Shown here: positions 26,433 through 36,115 of the stretch, one piece after another
Layout of the letters: each line of letters begins with the position of its first letter
Numbering within the stretch: the stretch's first letter is position 1
Source: Saprospiraceae bacterium
GTDB taxonomy: Bacteria; Bacteroidota; Bacteroidia; Chitinophagales; Saprospiraceae
DNA: 64,000 nt
Assembly (NCBI GenBank): GCA_016722285.1
Contig: JADKGI010000007.1
Coordinates: 92,446-156,445 of the forward strand
Direction: 5' to 3'
The notes under the pieces: generated by a model
Databases searched by the model: none
The model's input: only the letters and a program-made list of their open reading frames with translations
What the model was told of the DNA's origin: nothing
Program-made: the position numbers and the translations under genes

Positions 26433-28220
26433 TTAGAGTTCAAGTATTTTAATTTCGACGCGCTGATTTTTCTGACGGCCTTGTAATGATGTGCTGTCAG
26501 TTAATGGCTCCCTCTTTCCATATCCCTTATAGGAGATCCTGCGTACATCTATTCCCCTTATGACCAGATACTCTGACACTTTTCTGGCCCTCAGTGATGA
26601 GAGCTGATCACAGTACTCATTAGATGGAATTGTGTTAGTATGCCCACCTATTTCTACTCTGACATTTATATTTAATTTCAAAAAATCATACACTTCATCT
26701 AGAATTTCAAAATTTTCACTTGTAATATTAGAGCTGTCTGCGGCAAAATTTAATTCATTAATTCTTAGTTTCTGCCCTATAGATACTTTTGAAATTTCCG
26801 GGTCTGGAATATATTTCTCTCTCTTTACGATATAAGTGTCGTTTGAGGTACACCCATTTTTGTCACTTATACTTACCGAATAAACTCCAGCGTTCAAGCC
26901 AGTTAAATTTTGAGTAGTCCGGCCATTAGACCAGCTATATGTATAGCTTCCATTTCCACCCCCCACTAAAATTGTCAACCTTCCGTCTGGCTTATCAGGA
27001 TTTGTAATCCTAATATTTTCTTTTAAATTAATATTAATTGGTTTAGGCTCAGAAAGTATAACTGCAGCTCTACACACATTGTAATCAGCATCAGTAACAA
27101 TTACTTCATATCTTCCTGATGATAATCCCATTATTTGATTTGTTTTGCTCTCTTCATTCCAGCGATAAGTATAAGGAGGTTTCCCTCCCGATACACTTAC
27201 TTTTACTGCCCCGTTTTTTTCTCCAGTACAACTGACCGGTGAAATGATAAGACATGTCGCCCTAAAGACTTCAGCAAATGAATTATTAAACGCAAGTTTG
27301 TATAATCCTGTACCATCCGTTCCTATCCAGATATTATCATTTTTATCACAAGCCAGACTCAATGCTGCTTTACTTAATATGGAAGCATCTGTAGAATAAT
27401 TTTCAACTTTTTCGGAATAAGGATCATATGCAGTGAGCGACTCAGATGCAATATAAATCTTGCCTTTAGAATCTATAACAAAGTTATTTATTTTACCCTT
27501 GAATTGATTATTTTTAAGATTTACCGGAAATAACCTGTTGAATTGGTTGATAAGAAACATATCCTCATTTGAAATGATCCATTGCCCTTCTACATTTTCA
27601 CTAGTAGCAATCATCTGATATTTTTTATCCTGTATCTCCCATTTATTCCCGTCAATTCTGAGATAACCTTTTTCTGTTCCTACCCATAGAATATTATGTC
27701 TGTCTGTACTAACAAAATTTATTGTGTTGCTTTCTAGTTTTGAGTTTTTTGAACTGAATACATTAAATTTAGAAGATAATATATTAAATTGGAGTAATCC
27801 TGAATTTGTACCAGCCCATATGCTTCCATTTAAATAGGTTATACATGATATTTTAACATTATTGTCAGATATGGGGAAATTTTTACCATCATTCAGATGA
27901 TAAATTGCATCTTCAGTGGTGGCCCATATATTATCTTTCTTGTCTGAAACGATATCAATAAAATTAAAATTTTCATAGAAGTGATTTAGTAAAACACCGA
28001 AACTATCCAGTTTTATTACACCATCTGATGAAGCAAGCCAGACATTATTAATTTTGTCAATATGTATTTTATTTATTTTTATGTCTGACCTAATACTTTC
28101 GCATCTGCTTATGTACACTTTAACAGCGTCTGATTGACACAAAATTGCAGTCAATAAAGATGTCATTAAATATAGTAAAAACATGGCTGCAAACTTCGTT
28201 TGCTTTGTGGTATAAACCAA
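26433..28220 (-). CDS. Propeller-SprB-OmpA fusion protein
   Basis: 595-residue exported protein with an N-terminal hydrophobic signal (FAAMFLLYLMTSLLTAILC). Residues ~45-310 form repeats of the two-component-regulator propeller kind (NVWLASSDGVIKLD, NIWATTEDAIYHL, SIWAGTNSGLLQF, ILWVGTEKGYL, NIWIGTDGTGLYKL). Then come two SprB-type repeats (GGKPPYTYRWNEES; GGNGSYTYSWSNGRTTQNLTG) and a C-terminal OmpA domain from about 485 (VEIGGHTNT, LSSLRARKVSEYLV) that binds peptidoglycan. It may stay in the periplasm or outer membrane, anchored to the wall. SprB repeats and the OmpA fold occur in gliding and T9SS-related proteins, so an envelope role is likely. It stands alone, converging on the small remnant at 26.2 kb. 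Confidence 0.85.
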   Translation of the reverse strand: MVYTTKQTKFAAMFLLYLMTSLLTAILCQSDAVKVYISRCESIRSDIKINKIHIDKINNVWLASSDGVIKLDSFGVLLNHFYENFNFIDIVSDKKDNIWATTEDAIYHLNDGKNFPISDNNVKISCITYLNGSIWAGTNSGLLQFNILSSKFNVFSSKNSKLESNTINFVSTDRHNILWVGTEKGYLRIDGNKWEIQDKKYQMIATSENVEGQWIISNEDMFLINQFNRLFPVNLKNNQFKGKINNFVIDSKGKIYIASESLTAYDPYSEKVENYSTDASILSKAALSLACDKNDNIWIGTDGTGLYKLAFNNSFAEVFRATCLIISPVSCTGEKNGAVKVSVSGGKPPYTYRWNEESKTNQIMGLSSGRYEVIVTDADYNVCRAAVILSEPKPININLKENIRITNPDKPDGRLTILVGGGNGSYTYSWSNGRTTQNLTGLNAGVYSVSISDKNGCTSNDTYIVKREKYIPDPEISKVSIGQKLRINELNFAADSSNITSENFEILDEVYDFLKLNINVRVEIGGHTNTIPSNEYCDQLSSLRARKVSEYLVIRGIDVRRISYKGYGKREPLTDSTSLQGRQKNQRVEIKILEL

Positions 28221-28495
28221 TCGAATATTATTTTATATATAAAAAAAAACAAAAATCAAATACAAATATAAATATAACTTTCAGAAATAATTTAAATGAC
28301 ATATTTGAAAAGCATTTATTAAACTTTGAATATTAATGCATTTTTGATAGACACTTATCAAAGGATAATAACTAATAAACATGATTTTATGAAATTTGAA
28401 TTACTTTTAAAAGGGATCGCCGCTTTTACAAACTATAATCGAATCTGTTATAGTATATTAGCGCCATTATTTAGCTATCCTTCATAAAATATAAT

Positions 28496-29596
28496 TTGTA
28501 CCTATCTAACCTAAAACTCACCAACTTTAGAAACTACGAAACTGGGTCCTTTCGTTTTCATCCTGCCATAAATGCGATAGTGGGTAAGAATGGTATGGGG
28601 AAAACAAATATTTTAGAAGGTATTTATTATCTCTGCTTTGGTAAAGGCTATTTTGCAACAGGCGACAGGTATGTTACAAAGCATGGAATGCAGTTTTTCA
28701 GAGTATCAGGAAATTTTATCGATTTTGAAGAACCAAAGGACGTAGTTGTCAAATACAAATCCGGCTTAAAAAAGGAAATTGAAGTATTAGGAAAAAAGAT
28801 TGAAAGAATTTCAGATCACATAGGCCAGTTTTTATGCGTCATTATATCACCGGATGATGTTCATTTATTGCTTGATGGTAGTGAAGAAAGACGCAATTTT
28901 CTTAATAATACTATAGTTCAGACTGACAAACAATATCTGGAATCACTGTTGCGATATACTCACTTGTTGAAACAGCGGAATTCTTTATTAAAGACTTTTG
29001 CTGAAAATAAGTCTTTTGACCCTTTATTGCTTGAATCAATAACTGCCGGTATGTATGCTCCTGCAAATTATATTTTTAATAAGAGAAATCAGCAAGTTGA
29101 ACAAATACAAGCTATTTTTGAGGAAATGTATATGGAAATTTCAGGTGACAAGGAAAAGTGCACATTATTATACCATAGTCAATTACACTTTAAATCAATA
29201 GAAGCATTGATGCTTGAAAATGTATCAAAGGATAAAATTCTTTCAAGGACAACTCAAGGCATCCATAAAGACGATCTGATATTTAAAATGAATAAAGAAC
29301 CATTAAGAAATTATGCATCACAAGGTCAGTTGAAGTCATTCATTATGGCTTTAAAACTTGCTCAGTATAAAATTATTGAGCAAACAGCCAAAAAATCGCC
29401 TTTGATTTTGTTGGATGATATATTTGACAGATTAGACGAGGACAGGGTGAAATCATTGTTGGTTTTGCTATTAAAGAAAAAGTTTGGACAGATATTTATT
29501 ACGGACACAAATGAGGTAAGAATAAAGATGGTATTGGATGAATTGAAGGCTGATTTTTCAACGTATAATATTGATACCTTAAAAATGAACAATTGA
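28496..29596 (+). CDS. recF: DNA replication and repair protein RecF
   Basis: SMC-like ABC ATPase of 366 residues that loads RecA at gaps through RecR/RecO. The Walker A GKNGMGKT (about 30-37), the signature region with ASQGQLKSFIMALKLAQ and the Walker B LILLDDIFD followed by RLDEDR are intact. The start is TTG 28496, since family proteins begin a few residues before LTNFRNY and no ATG is available; translation from TTG is normal in this phylum. The gene stands alone, without dnaA/dnaN, so its position does not mark the origin. The 275-base gap upstream, shared with the divergent OmpA-like gene, shows no clear TAnnTTTG element. Confidence 0.94.
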   Translation: MYLSNLKLTNFRNYETGSFRFHPAINAIVGKNGMGKTNILEGIYYLCFGKGYFATGDRYVTKHGMQFFRVSGNFIDFEEPKDVVVKYKSGLKKEIEVLGKKIERISDHIGQFLCVIISPDDVHLLLDGSEERRNFLNNTIVQTDKQYLESLLRYTHLLKQRNSLLKTFAENKSFDPLLLESITAGMYAPANYIFNKRNQQVEQIQAIFEEMYMEISGDKEKCTLLYHSQLHFKSIEALMLENVSKDKILSRTTQGIHKDDLIFKMNKEPLRNYASQGQLKSFIMALKLAQYKIIEQTAKKSPLILLDDIFDRLDEDRVKSLLVLLLKKKFGQIFITDTNEVRIKMVLDELKADFSTYNIDTLKMNN

Positions 29597-29946
29597 TTTT
29601 GTACTTAGTAATTCGGTGGTTTATATCTAAAGTAATAGGTTGTGTGCTGAAGGAATAATTACATCAATTCTTAAAACGCCATCAAATAATTTATGTAATC
29701 TTTTCATTATTTAGCGACTTCACGATGTATTACTAATTTCAAAATTATTTAAAATAAAATGAAATTTTTTAATTTATTTTAAAAAACAGAGTACTTTTGT
29801 ATTCATTCCCTCTTTATAAGTATGTCAATACATATTGAAGTTATTTACATTAACTTGCAATTAATAATTTATTTATGGGTGTATTAAACCCAATAATATA
29901 TTTAATGTCCAATATCAGTTTAAGTAAAAAGTAAATTTAGATTATT
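29597..29946. other. Intergenic region before the DUF1800/DUF1501 pair
   Basis: 350 bases, strongly AT-rich, no gene. It holds the promoter element at 29792. The sequence between that element and the start would be a leader of about 140 bases in which I see no conserved structure. Confidence 0.45.
29792..29799 (+). promoter_or_regulatory. TAnnTTTG promoter before the DUF1800 gene
   Basis: TACTTTTG matches the phylum consensus; the upstream 30 bases are T/A-rich without a clear TTG at the right spacing. It is the best promoter candidate for the DUF1800/DUF1501 operon. Confidence 0.45.
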
Positions 29947-31506
29947 ATGGCATCTCTAAACAAATTTAAAGGAACTTGGAATACGTCTCATGCAGCTCAC
30001 TTGTTCAGAAGGACAACTTATGGTGTAAGCTATGAAATCGTAAATGAATACGGTAAAAAATCTCTGGATGAGACAATAAATGTTATATTTCAAAGCATTC
30101 CACTTCCATCTCCTCCTGTAAATGTAAATAATAGTGCTGACCCGAATGTCCCTATTGGTGAGACCTGGGTGGATAAGGGCACTTCACAAAATGTCGATGG
30201 CTACAGAAAACAATCACTAAGGGCATGGTCATATGAACTTCTTGCATCAGGTGTGCCAAATATAAGAGAGAAAATGGTGATGTTCTGGCACAATCATTTT
30301 GTGACTACTGATGAAGTTGATCCCCGATACACCTATAGATATATTGATTTAATCAGACAAAATGCATTAGGAAATTTCAAAAACCTGGCCAAAGATATGA
30401 CGGTTGAACCAGGTATGCTGGCATATTTGAATGGCAACAAAAACACAAAACAAGCCCCAAATGAAAATTATGCAAGAGAATTGCTGGAATTATTTACTTT
30501 GGGGAAAGGTATCATTGCCGGGCCGGGTGACTATACTACTTACACTGAAACAGACATAAAGGAAATAGCAAAAGTATTGACCGGTTGGAGGGATCTGAGA
30601 GGTGGGATACCTGTGAAATCACAATATTACCCAAATGATCACGATACTACCGTCAAAAAATTATCAGCAAGATTTGGAAACGTCAGCATTGTAAATGCTG
30701 GTGTTGATGAATATAAAAACTTAATTGACATTATTTTTTTAAAAGAAGAAGCTTCTCTTTTTGTCGTGAGGAAACTGTACAGATGGTTTGTTTCATCTCA
30801 AATTACGCCTGAAATTGAAAATGATATTATCATACCATTAGCTAAAATTGTGAGAGATAATAATTATGAGGTAAAGCCTGCTATTAAAATGCTGTTAGAA
30901 AGTGATCATTTCTACGATACCTGTGTAAGAGGTGTTATAGTCAAAAATCCAATTGACTTTCTGGTTAATTCCCTTGCGAATTTTAAGACTGTTTTCCCAG
31001 CAGATCCTGTACAGAGACTCCAGATATTCAATTCTTTATATGCCACTTCAAATACAATGCAAATGGGTATGTTTAACGCCCCATCAGTTGCAGGTTGGCA
31101 ACCATACTATCAGGTGCCAAGTTATTATAGGCTTTGGCTGAATTCAGTGTCACGTCAGGGGAGAATATCTTATACAGATGCTATCGCAAATGTAGGTATA
31201 GCTTATGGTACATACAGACTAAATCTCAACGCTTTAGCAACTCTCAATTTATTTCCTGACCCTTCAAATGCAGAATCAGTAGTTTCGGAATTCGCATTGA
31301 TTGTATTTTCAAAGCCATTGGCTTCTAACCAGACAATATTTCTTAAAACTATACTTGCCAATGGAACTACTGATTCAGGATGGACTACAGCTTACAATGC
31401 ATATAAAGCAACTCCAACTGATACTGTTAAACTAAATACCGTTGTAACAAGGCTAAGAACTCTTATAATTTATATGATGAGAATGCCCGAAATTCATTTA
31501 AGCTAA
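29947..31506 (+). CDS. DUF1800 family protein
   Basis: 519-residue member of the DUF1800 family, whose genes are almost always followed by DUF1501, as here (36-base gap). Family blocks are clear: an N-terminal HLFRRTTYGVS, then EKMVMFWHNHFVT, then NENYARELLELFTLGKG and VLTGWRD in the middle, and a C-terminal LMRMP-like segment. No signal peptide is seen. The biochemical role of the family is not known; proposals include export-related or metal/sulfatase-like functions together with DUF1501. I treat it as the first gene of a two-gene operon. Intact, with normal length. Confidence 0.87.
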   Translation: MASLNKFKGTWNTSHAAHLFRRTTYGVSYEIVNEYGKKSLDETINVIFQSIPLPSPPVNVNNSADPNVPIGETWVDKGTSQNVDGYRKQSLRAWSYELLASGVPNIREKMVMFWHNHFVTTDEVDPRYTYRYIDLIRQNALGNFKNLAKDMTVEPGMLAYLNGNKNTKQAPNENYARELLELFTLGKGIIAGPGDYTTYTETDIKEIAKVLTGWRDLRGGIPVKSQYYPNDHDTTVKKLSARFGNVSIVNAGVDEYKNLIDIIFLKEEASLFVVRKLYRWFVSSQITPEIENDIIIPLAKIVRDNNYEVKPAIKMLLESDHFYDTCVRGVIVKNPIDFLVNSLANFKTVFPADPVQRLQIFNSLYATSNTMQMGMFNAPSVAGWQPYYQVPSYYRLWLNSVSRQGRISYTDAIANVGIAYGTYRLNLNALATLNLFPDPSNAESVVSEFALIVFSKPLASNQTIFLKTILANGTTDSGWTTAYNAYKATPTDTVKLNTVVTRLRTLIIYMMRMPEIHLS

Positions 31507-31541
31507 TCCACCATTACCTTACTTAATAAAAGCAATTTAAA

Positions 31542-33092
31542 ATGAAGCGAAGACAGTTTTTACAATCAGGTTCATTAATTTCTCTGCCAGTAATTTTAGG
31601 CGGAATGGAATTATCGGCTATCACAAATACATCTCTATTTAATTTTATCAATAGTGATGATGAAAGAGTTCTGATATTGGTACAACTTAATGGTGGAAAT
31701 GATGGCTTAAATATGATTATCCCGTTAGATCAATATCCCGGACTAAGTCAAGTACGGCCGACACTCATGTTACCTGAGACAGAGGTACTTAAGCTTACAA
31801 ACGTAACAGGCATTCATCCGTCAATGAGCGGATTAGCGAATTTATATAAAGAGGGCAAGATGGCCGTGGTACATTCTGTGGGATATCCAAATCAAAACAG
31901 ATCCCATTTTAGATCCACTGATATTTGGACGACAGGTTCAGATGCGACTACATATTTATCCTCCGGCTGGGCTGGGCGCTATTTAGACATCAACCATCCT
32001 GAATATCCTACCGGCTATCCAAATATCGACTACCCTGACCCATTTGCCATAACTGTAAGCTCAATAGTGTCTGAGACGTGTCAGGGTGCTGTTAACAATT
32101 TTAGTTTCGCACTCACATCTAAAAATTCTGTAAAACTGGTAGAAGAGACGATAGCAGGCCCGAATGATAATACGTGCTATAATACTGAAGTAGATTTCAT
32201 TCGAACTACTATAAAACAATCCAATTCTTATGCAAACAACATCCTGAAGGCATTTGAAAAAGGTAAAAATATAGCAACATATCCAGATGGAAATCGACTT
32301 GCTGATCAATTAAAAATAGTTGCCAATCTCATTTCAGGAGGTCTGCGAACAAAAATATTTGTTGTCTCTTTGGGTGGATTTGATACCCATGCAAATCAGG
32401 TCCAAATCGGAGAATCTTCCGTTGGAACACATGCAGATCTGCTCAAGACAGTATCTGACGCAGTTGCTTCATTTATGTCAGATGCCAAAGCATTAGGATT
32501 AGATGAAAGGGTGGTAGGTATGACATTCTCCGAATTTGGCCGACAAATTAAATCAAATAACAGTTTAGGAACCGATCACGGAACTGCAGCCCCATTGATT
32601 GTATTTGGATCGTGTGTCAACCAAAATGTTTTTGGCAAAAATCCTGAAATATCAACAACTCTTGCCCCTCAGGAAGGTGTTCCAATGCAATATGACTTCA
32701 GATCAGTTTATGCCAGCTTATTGGTAGATTGGCTGGGAGCCTCTGAATTAGATGTAAAATCACTTTTGTTTAATGACTTCCAGAAAATACCAATTATTAA
32801 AAATTGCTCACTTCCATCTCCAGTCGAAGAAACTGAAATTGCAATTCAAGCAAATATTGCGCCTAACCCATGCAGCGAATACGTGTACTTAAACTTTAAC
32901 AATGTTGGAAGGCATGTACATGTCAGTATATTTAATGCGATCGGATCACAACTCGACATTCCTGTCAATAAGTCACTTGCTCAGGGACCACACGAGATTT
33001 TTATTGACACATCTTCATATCAGCCGGGTTCTTATTTTATAAGGCTTGCTGTGGACAATTCAGTACAAACCATTAAATTTGTGAAATTGTAA
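31542..33092 (+). CDS. DUF1501 protein with Tat-like signal and T9SS domain
   Basis: 516 residues. The N-terminus KRRQFLQSGSLISLPVILGG is a twin-arginine type signal, so it should be folded before export. The DUF1501 (sulfatase/alkaline phosphatase-like) domain runs to about 425 with LVQLNGGNDGLNMIIP, SHFRSTDIWTTG, GGFDTHANQ and EFGRQIKSN ... GTDHGTAAP. These carry Asp and His residues resembling the metal site of the alkaline-phosphatase fold. A type A T9SS sorting domain follows (IAPNPCSEYVYLNF ... GSYFIRLAV), placing the protein at the cell surface. The combination Tat plus T9SS is logical: Tat to the periplasm, T9SS across the outer membrane. Function unknown; paired with DUF1800. Confidence 0.87.
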   Translation: MKRRQFLQSGSLISLPVILGGMELSAITNTSLFNFINSDDERVLILVQLNGGNDGLNMIIPLDQYPGLSQVRPTLMLPETEVLKLTNVTGIHPSMSGLANLYKEGKMAVVHSVGYPNQNRSHFRSTDIWTTGSDATTYLSSGWAGRYLDINHPEYPTGYPNIDYPDPFAITVSSIVSETCQGAVNNFSFALTSKNSVKLVEETIAGPNDNTCYNTEVDFIRTTIKQSNSYANNILKAFEKGKNIATYPDGNRLADQLKIVANLISGGLRTKIFVVSLGGFDTHANQVQIGESSVGTHADLLKTVSDAVASFMSDAKALGLDERVVGMTFSEFGRQIKSNNSLGTDHGTAAPLIVFGSCVNQNVFGKNPEISTTLAPQEGVPMQYDFRSVYASLLVDWLGASELDVKSLLFNDFQKIPIIKNCSLPSPVEETEIAIQANIAPNPCSEYVYLNFNNVGRHVHVSIFNAIGSQLDIPVNKSLAQGPHEIFIDTSSYQPGSYFIRLAVDNSVQTIKFVKL

Positions 33093-33423
33093 TGGTCTTA
33101 GGTAATAATTGACAAAATCATATCATAAGGGCTAATTGTCTTTTATTGTTTGATAAATATTTGAAATAAATCATCTTCTTATTCTCATTGATTAAACCAG
33201 CCGCACCTTACAAATTTGGTGAAATATATTGCCTGAAACAAGTTTAATCATTTAAAAGAAAGCATCTTCTTTAAAAATTCATTTTTATGGTATATTTTTA
33301 CATTCCGGATTTGGGTGATTTAATATCACTTGTACAATCTGTTAAAATTTTTAATACTCAAACTTTGATGAGTATCTGTAATGTGATTGTAACATGCCCG
33401 TGAATTAAAAAAATATTTAACAT
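33093..33423. other. Intergenic region with a short inverted repeat
   Basis: 331 bases without a gene. The only structure is ATACTCA (33354-33360) and TGAGTAT (33369-33375), a 7-bp inverted repeat with an 8-base loop, 48 bases before the next start. It could be an operator or a weak hairpin in the leader. Confidence 0.4.
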
Positions 33424-35427
33424 ATGAGAAGTTGTTTTTTAATATCTTTTATTTTCATTACCTTAATGATCAGTTCGTGTATTCCGGATGTTTCCGATAA
33501 ATCCGAACTTTTGGATGTTCAATTTACAGATACCACATTCCAAAAAATTATTGATTTGGGGGACCAAAGAGACATTAATTCTCTGTATCAATATCTAAGG
33601 CATAAAAATCCGGCGTACAGGTATCATGCTGTTGTAGTACTAGGGTCGATTAAAAATGCTGAAGCCAATGATTCCATTTATCCTTTGTTAGATGATCAGA
33701 ATATGCAGATTAGGGCCGCAGCAGCATATGCCATCGGCCAATCAGGTGACCCTAAAAGTAGCAAGATGCTCATAAGCTCATTTAAAGGTAAAGATACGCT
33801 GGGTGTGGACAATGCATTTAATTACAGTATATTAGAAGCAGTGGGTAAAACCGGAAATATAGATGATCTGAGAGCAATATCCACTGTGAAAACCTATCGG
33901 AGTACTGATTCATTGTTATTATTGGGTCAGGCAATGGCAATATTTAGGATGGCCCTCAGAAAAATTGTATGCGAAGAAGGCACATCACGGATGGTTGATT
34001 TTTTATACACAGATGCGATACCAACCAAAATAAAGATAATTGCTGGCCATTATCTTGCCAGAGCTGATAATATAGACCTTATCTTGTCAAAAATCCGACT
34101 TATTGACATATTCAATAAAATCCGCAATCCTGATATCAGGTCAACATTAGCCATTTCATTTGGCAAGAGTAAAGACACACTTTTTGTCCCAGTGCTTAAA
34201 ACAGCTTTTATTGCTGAAAGTGATTATCGGGTCAAAACCAACATTATGCGTGCATTCAGCAATTTTCCGTATTCACAAATCCGGGATATAGTATTATCAA
34301 ATCTTAAAAATGATAATCTGCATATTGCTGCTACTGCTGCAAATGTTATACTTACAAACGGAATAATAGATGACGTCCCCTTATATGCTGAATATGATAC
34401 TTTGACCATACCCTGGCAGGTAAGATCTAAGATGAATGCAGCAGTATTAGCATATACCGCTTTATATTATACTAAAAGTAAATCTGCTTTTTCAGAAAGA
34501 ATACAACAAAATATAAATTCATCTTCGAATATTTATGAAAAAGCAGCTTATGTAGATGCCTTAAGCAAGGATCCATTCAATTATAACATACTGATACAAT
34601 TATACAAACAGGAAAAAGATAATCAGATCAAAATGGCTGCACTGAGTGGCTTAGGGAATGTGCTCAAGAGCCCACTGTTCTTCAAGGCTTTCGGCAATGG
34701 ATATGGAAAAATAAAAGGGGAAATACTCAACTTGCTTATCTCCGGTATATCCAGTGGTGACATTAGTCAGATAGCCATTGCTTCAGGCATACTAAATGAT
34801 CCTGCCTTGCAATGGAAGGAATGGATCAAGGATACAGGGTTTTTAAAAGAAGCACTAATAAAACTTAAGCTTCCAGCGGAGATAGAGACTTTTAACGAAC
34901 TTAAGTCCTGCATAGCATTTTTAGAAAATACCGAGTTTAAGCCAGAAAAATTGGCGTTTAATAACCCGATCAACTGGACTCTCATGCATTCCATAGGCGA
35001 TTCAAGTGTAGCAGCGGTTAAAACAACTCAAGGCTTAATAAGAATCAAGTTGTTTAAAAAACTTGCTCCTGGTTCAGTTGCCAATTTTGTAAGTTTGATC
35101 AATAAGAAATTTTATAACGGTTTATATTTCCATAGAGTAGTACCGAATTTTGTTATTCAAACCGGATGCCCTCGGGGAGATGGATATGGCTCACCACCTT
35201 ATACCATCAGGACGGAAGTGCCTCAATCGAGTTATGATGGGGAAGGATATGTAGGAATGGCATCTGCCGGACAGGATACAGAAAGTAGCCAATGGTTTAT
35301 TACTCATTCAGCAACACCCCATCTGGATGGAAACTATACAATTTTTGGAAAGGTCATCGAAGGAATGGACGTGGTTCATAAAATCCAGGTGGGTGACAAA
35401 ATAAACGAAATTATATTTGTGAAGTAA
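33424..35427 (+). CDS. HEAT-repeat / cyclophilin fusion lipoprotein
   Basis: 667 residues. The lipoprotein signal ends ITLMISSC (Cys19). A long region of HEAT or PBS-lyase-type helical repeats (about 45-490; IRAAAAYAIGQSGDPKS, IHIAATAANVIL, IKMAALSGLGN) is followed by a cyclophilin-type peptidyl-prolyl isomerase domain (about 515-667). In that domain GLYFHRVVPNFVIQTGCPRGDG contains the active-site Arg and Phe, and SSQWFITHSATPHLDG the second half. It therefore is a lipid-anchored, probably periplasmic, proline isomerase with a protein-binding superhelix, suited to folding outer-membrane or T9SS clients. Such fusions occur in other Bacteroidota. A weak terminator follows. Confidence 0.88.
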   Translation: MRSCFLISFIFITLMISSCIPDVSDKSELLDVQFTDTTFQKIIDLGDQRDINSLYQYLRHKNPAYRYHAVVVLGSIKNAEANDSIYPLLDDQNMQIRAAAAYAIGQSGDPKSSKMLISSFKGKDTLGVDNAFNYSILEAVGKTGNIDDLRAISTVKTYRSTDSLLLLGQAMAIFRMALRKIVCEEGTSRMVDFLYTDAIPTKIKIIAGHYLARADNIDLILSKIRLIDIFNKIRNPDIRSTLAISFGKSKDTLFVPVLKTAFIAESDYRVKTNIMRAFSNFPYSQIRDIVLSNLKNDNLHIAATAANVILTNGIIDDVPLYAEYDTLTIPWQVRSKMNAAVLAYTALYYTKSKSAFSERIQQNINSSSNIYEKAAYVDALSKDPFNYNILIQLYKQEKDNQIKMAALSGLGNVLKSPLFFKAFGNGYGKIKGEILNLLISGISSGDISQIAIASGILNDPALQWKEWIKDTGFLKEALIKLKLPAEIETFNELKSCIAFLENTEFKPEKLAFNNPINWTLMHSIGDSSVAAVKTTQGLIRIKLFKKLAPGSVANFVSLINKKFYNGLYFHRVVPNFVIQTGCPRGDGYGSPPYTIRTEVPQSSYDGEGYVGMASAGQDTESSQWFITHSATPHLDGNYTIFGKVIEGMDVVHKIQVGDKINEIIFVK

Positions 35428-35458
35428 CTTGATTTTATTCTATATCAAGCATTTTTTA
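35428..35458 (+). terminator. Probable terminator after the HEAT-cyclophilin gene
   Basis: CTTGAT (35428-35433) and ATCAAG (35444-35449) form a 6-bp stem with a 10-base loop, followed by CATTTTTTATTT. It overlaps the region where the minus-strand membrane gene ends, so it may serve both. Confidence 0.5.
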
Positions 35459-35468
35459 TTTGTGAAAT

Positions 35469-35864
35469 TCAAACCTTCGTTTTCAACTTCATGACCCCAT
35501 AATAAGTTAATAATATACCGCATGCTCCCAGTATCAGGTGCATAGGATGCATCATTTTTAGCATAATTATCTGGATAAATATCCAACCTGAAAGAATAAT
35601 GCCTTGAATCAATATAAAAGTATCCGCTTTTTCGTGATTGATCATGGACAATGTAAAAGTAATCCCACTGAAGACTCCATTCAAAACAAACAATATCAAG
35701 CCGGGGAAAAAAAAATCTTCAAAAGGTGAATGTATTAATAATCCTGTGTTTAGGCCAATTCTGTTTCCGGAAGGGTCACTCATAAACAAATATCCAGATG
35801 CAAGTGCGCCTATACCATTAAAAAATACAATTGTCATTGCAATTGATCTGAAGTTGATTTTCAT
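35469..35864 (-). CDS. Small four-helix membrane protein, unknown function
   Basis: 131 residues from ATG 35864 (MKINFRSIAMTIVFFNGIGALASGY...). A further ATG at 35912 would add 16 residues without a hydrophobic segment and is less likely. It has four predicted membrane helices with short loops, one of which contains DPSGNRIGLNTGLL, and a basic end (KLKTKV). The layout resembles small uncharacterised Bacteroidota membrane proteins, but I cannot name a family. It converges with the HEAT-cyclophilin gene and stands alone on its strand. Confidence 0.6.
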   Translation of the reverse strand: MKINFRSIAMTIVFFNGIGALASGYLFMSDPSGNRIGLNTGLLIHSPFEDFFFPGLILFVLNGVFSGITFTLSMINHEKADTFILIQGIILSGWIFIQIIMLKMMHPMHLILGACGILLTYYGVMKLKTKV

Positions 35865-36115
35865 TTTGCTAATTTTATAATGATTGAATCCAGGATATGT
35901 TATTTTATCCATGCAAATATATTCATTTGCGAGTTATGTACATATGACTTAAGTCAGGGTAAGATAAATCTTTAAACACCAAATTAAATTCTTAAATTAA
36001 TTCACGATAATATGACTTGAATCATTGCATAATTGGCTGATTTATATATATATTATGACAAAATTGACATTGATTCCTATCAATGGCAATTTATGGATAT
36101 AAAACTTATTTTATT

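Noticed and set aside
28496..29596. recF as a marker of the replication origin
   Set aside because: No dnaA, dnaN, gyrB or DnaA-box cluster is present; recF is often away from the origin in this phylum.
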